A DNA stretch of 64,000 nt from Rhodobacterales bacterium (lineage in GTDB: Bacteria; Pseudomonadota; Alphaproteobacteria; Rhodobacterales; Rhodobacteraceae). Position 1 is the stretch's first letter. The number at the start of each line of letters is the position of its first letter. The stretch lies in assembly GCA_002748285.1 (NCBI GenBank), contig PDSA01000026.1, forward strand, positions 152,035-216,034, given 5' to 3'. The notes below the pieces were generated by a model, which was not told the origin of the DNA, searched no databases, and worked only from the letters and a program-made list of their open reading frames with translations. Positions 62,850 to 64,000 of the stretch are shown here, piece by piece. Made by a program: the position numbers and the translations under genes.

Positions 62850-62927
62850 GATGGTCCCAAACATTAGTGTTAGATATAGCCTGAGAACCGAGTCTGCATA
62901 ATCTATGGCGGGCCGGATCAGGCTTGC

Positions 62928-62945
62928 TGTATGCAATAGTATACA
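62928..62945. promoter_or_regulatory. palindromic operator in the acnB promoter
   Basis: TGTATGCAATAGTATACA is an imperfect palindrome 79 bases upstream of acnB. Read on the minus strand it contains TTGTATACTA, which fits the FadR/FCD operator consensus TNGTNNACNA. It overlaps a possible -10 (TACTAT), 17 bases after TTGCAA. A repressor site is plausible. Confidence 0.5.
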
Positions 62946-63081
62946 AACGCTCATCCGATTGCAAGCCCCTTGCCCCGCGCCGGGGCAAATGAGCGGATTT
63001 GTGCAAGGAGCGGCGGGATGACAGACAGAGCACCACGGCCCATCCATCACAGATGCTGCGCCGCTTTGAAATCTGAAAAAA

Positions 63082-63157
63082 TGGCAGGGGCTGAGGGACT
63101 CGAACCCACGACCCTCGGTTTTGGAGACCGATGCTCTACCAACTGAGCTAAACCCCT
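63082..63157 (-). tRNA. tRNA-Trp (CCA anticodon)
   Basis: On the minus strand the 76-base gene begins AGGGGTTTAGCTC and ends GCCCCTGCCA with an encoded CCA. D-loop AGTTGGTA, anticodon loop CTCCAAA between TCGGT and ACCGA, and TTCGAGT T-loop are all present. The anticodon CCA reads tryptophan. Confidence 0.96.
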
Positions 63158-63212
63158 AGGACCGAAACAGCAGTTACGGCACAACGCGTGGGGAATCAAG
63201 AGCAATAAAACA

Positions 63213-63314
63213 GAAAACGATACATCTGACTCAAAATTCTCTGCCTCTCCATCAGCATCCTGCTGATTTCGAACGCGAATTTTGAGGCTCAGTGCTGCAG
63301 GTGGAATCGTTTTC
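63213..63314. repeat. 102-nt element with three nested inverted repeats
   Basis: Outer arms GAAAACGAT (63213-63221) and ATCGTTTTC (63306-63314) enclose CTCAAAATTC (63230-63239) and GAATTTTGAG (63277-63286), which enclose ATCAGCA-TCC-TGCTGAT (63251-63267). The element lies upstream of tRNA-Trp and can fold as one long hairpin. It may be a miniature palindromic repeat or a structured RNA. Confidence 0.6.
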
Positions 63315-63369
63315 GTTCTGGGCAAAGAAATGTGGTCCAACCATAATAATCCGCATTCCGGCAGCTCAC

Positions 63370-63404
63370 AAAAAAACACCGCGCCCGAGATCCGGGGCGC
63401 GGTG
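63370..63404 (-). terminator. intrinsic terminator of the dehydrogenase gene
   Basis: On the minus strand CACCGCGCCC pairs with GGGCGCGGTG (63404-63377) and is followed by seven T residues. It begins 26 bases after the stop codon of the gene at 63430. Confidence 0.85.
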
Positions 63405-63429
63405 GGGGTTTGCGTATCCTGAACCGGGT

Positions 63430-64000
63430 TCAGCGGGTCGGCACCGGCGTTTCGCCACGGTAATCATAAAAGCCGCGCTTGGTCTTGCGCCCCAGCCAGC
63501 CGGCTTCGACATATTTGGTCAGCAATGGGCAGGGGCGATATTTGGTGTCGGCCAGACCATCATGCAGCACATTCATGATCGCAAGACAGGTGTCCAGACC
63601 GATGAAATCCGCCAGCTCCAGCGGGCCCATCGGGTGGTTGGCCCCAAGGCGCATCGAGGTATCAATCGATTCAACCGAGCCAACGCCCTCGTAAAGCGTA
63701 TAAACGGCCTCATTGATCATCGGCATCAGGATGCGGTTAACGATGAAACCGGGGAAATCCTCGGCCGTGGCCGATATTTTGCCCAGCCGCTCGACCACGC
63801 CATGACAGGCCTGGAAGGTCTCTTCACTGGTGGCAATGCCACGGATCAGCTCGACCAGCTGCATCACCGGCACCGGATTCATAAAGTGAAAGCCCATGAA
63901 TTTTTCCGGCCGGTCGGTGCGCGAGGCCAGCCGGGTGATGGAAATCGACGAGGTGTTCGAGGTCAGCAGGGTGTGGGGCTGCAAATGCGGCACCAGATCT
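63430..64000 (-). CDS. 3-hydroxybutyryl-CoA dehydrogenase, C-terminal part (runs off the window)
   Basis: The visible ~190 residues are the C-terminal two thirds of a 3-hydroxyacyl-CoA dehydrogenase. [39 protein letters not shown] (catalytic His), [19 protein letters not shown] and [20 protein letters not shown] are all family hallmarks. The NAD-binding N-terminus is outside the window. It reduces acetoacetyl-CoA or oxidises 3-hydroxybutyryl-CoA in short-chain fatty-acid or polyhydroxybutyrate metabolism. Confidence 0.92.
   Translation of the reverse strand, partial: DLVPHLQPHTLLTSNTSSISITRLASRTDRPEKFMGFHFMNPVPVMQLVELIRGIATSEETFQACHGVVERLGKISATAEDFPGFIVNRILMPMINEAVYTLYEGVGSVESIDTSMRLGANHPMGPLELADFIGLDTCLAIMNVLHDGLADTKYRPCPLLTKYVEAGWLGRKTKRGFYDYRGETPVPTR

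Noticed and set aside
62850..63050. Upstream extension of acnB
   Set aside because: Homology to AcnB begins at 62849; the extension crosses the promoter and operator.
1..64000. CRISPR arrays, insertion sequences, prophage or integrons
   Set aside because: No regularly spaced repeats, transposases, integrases or phage structural genes were seen in any frame.

Overview
The window looks like a chromosomal segment of an aerobic marine-type alphaproteobacterium, most likely Rhodobacterales (Roseobacter-like). This is inferred from gene families and arrangements: the SecG sequence style, the hsp20-DUF1150 pair, RpoH with an intact RpoH box, a DUF1178 protein, DUF3572 beside a PleD homologue, PTS-Ntr enzyme I with a GAF domain, and a Roseobacter-style MotB. 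Base composition is moderately GC-rich and fairly even. I see no insertion sequence, prophage, CRISPR array, rRNA operon or replication origin. One tRNA (Trp, CCA) is present.

Layout. 0-5 kb: a secreted protein of unknown function, secG, pyrG (apparent TTG start behind a leader terminator), DUF1330 and TerB-like genes, then a decayed small membrane-protein gene. 5-10 kb: a four-gene operon of two glutamine-synthetase-family ligases, a class I amidotransferase and a PuuB-like amine oxidase, probably for gamma-glutamylated amine/polyamine catabolism. 10-14 kb: a DegT-type aminotransferase, then a two-gene surface-lipoprotein module (TbpB-like lipoprotein with a polyglycine tether plus a Slam outer-membrane translocator). 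14-17 kb: thyX, lysC, DUF1178, Nudix. 17-24 kb (minus strand): a surface-glycan operon neuB-rgpF-like-fkbM-neuC-waaA-like plus a PLP dehydratase. 24-28 kb: a two-subunit NAD-linked formate dehydrogenase with a fused NuoE/NuoF beta subunit. 29-36 kb (minus strand): a tightly overlapped coenzyme F420 operon cofG-cofH-cofD-cofC-cofE-npdG followed by an LLM-family oxidoreductase.

36-46 kb holds housekeeping and stress genes: ptsP, an APC-like permease, rpoH, an hsp20-DUF1150-thioredoxin operon with a clear sigma-32-type promoter, purEK, a lipase and malonyl-CoA synthetase. 46-60 kb: motB, a 99-nt palindromic repeat, aldo/keto reductase, DMT exporter, glycosyltransferase, an EF-hand/ECF-sigma/small membrane protein/Spy-like envelope-stress locus, pleD, and an H-NOX-like sensor paired with an HNOBA-GGDEF cyclase. 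Then come a class III aminotransferase divergent from its probable GntR regulator, and a PhnA-like gene. 60-64 kb: acnB with a palindromic operator, tRNA-Trp, a second palindromic element, and a truncated 3-hydroxyacyl-CoA dehydrogenase gene at the edge.

The most notable system is the F420 operon. All biosynthetic steps are represented, together with the F420:NADPH oxidoreductase and one candidate client enzyme. CofE, however, seems to lack about 70 internal residues while keeping its extreme C-terminus. The final glutamylation step may therefore be altered or lost, and the organism may use F420-0 or a short-tailed F420. The Slam/lipoprotein pair (type XI secretion), the heme-motif-poor H-NOX/GGDEF pair and two ~100-nt nested palindromes are the next most interesting items.
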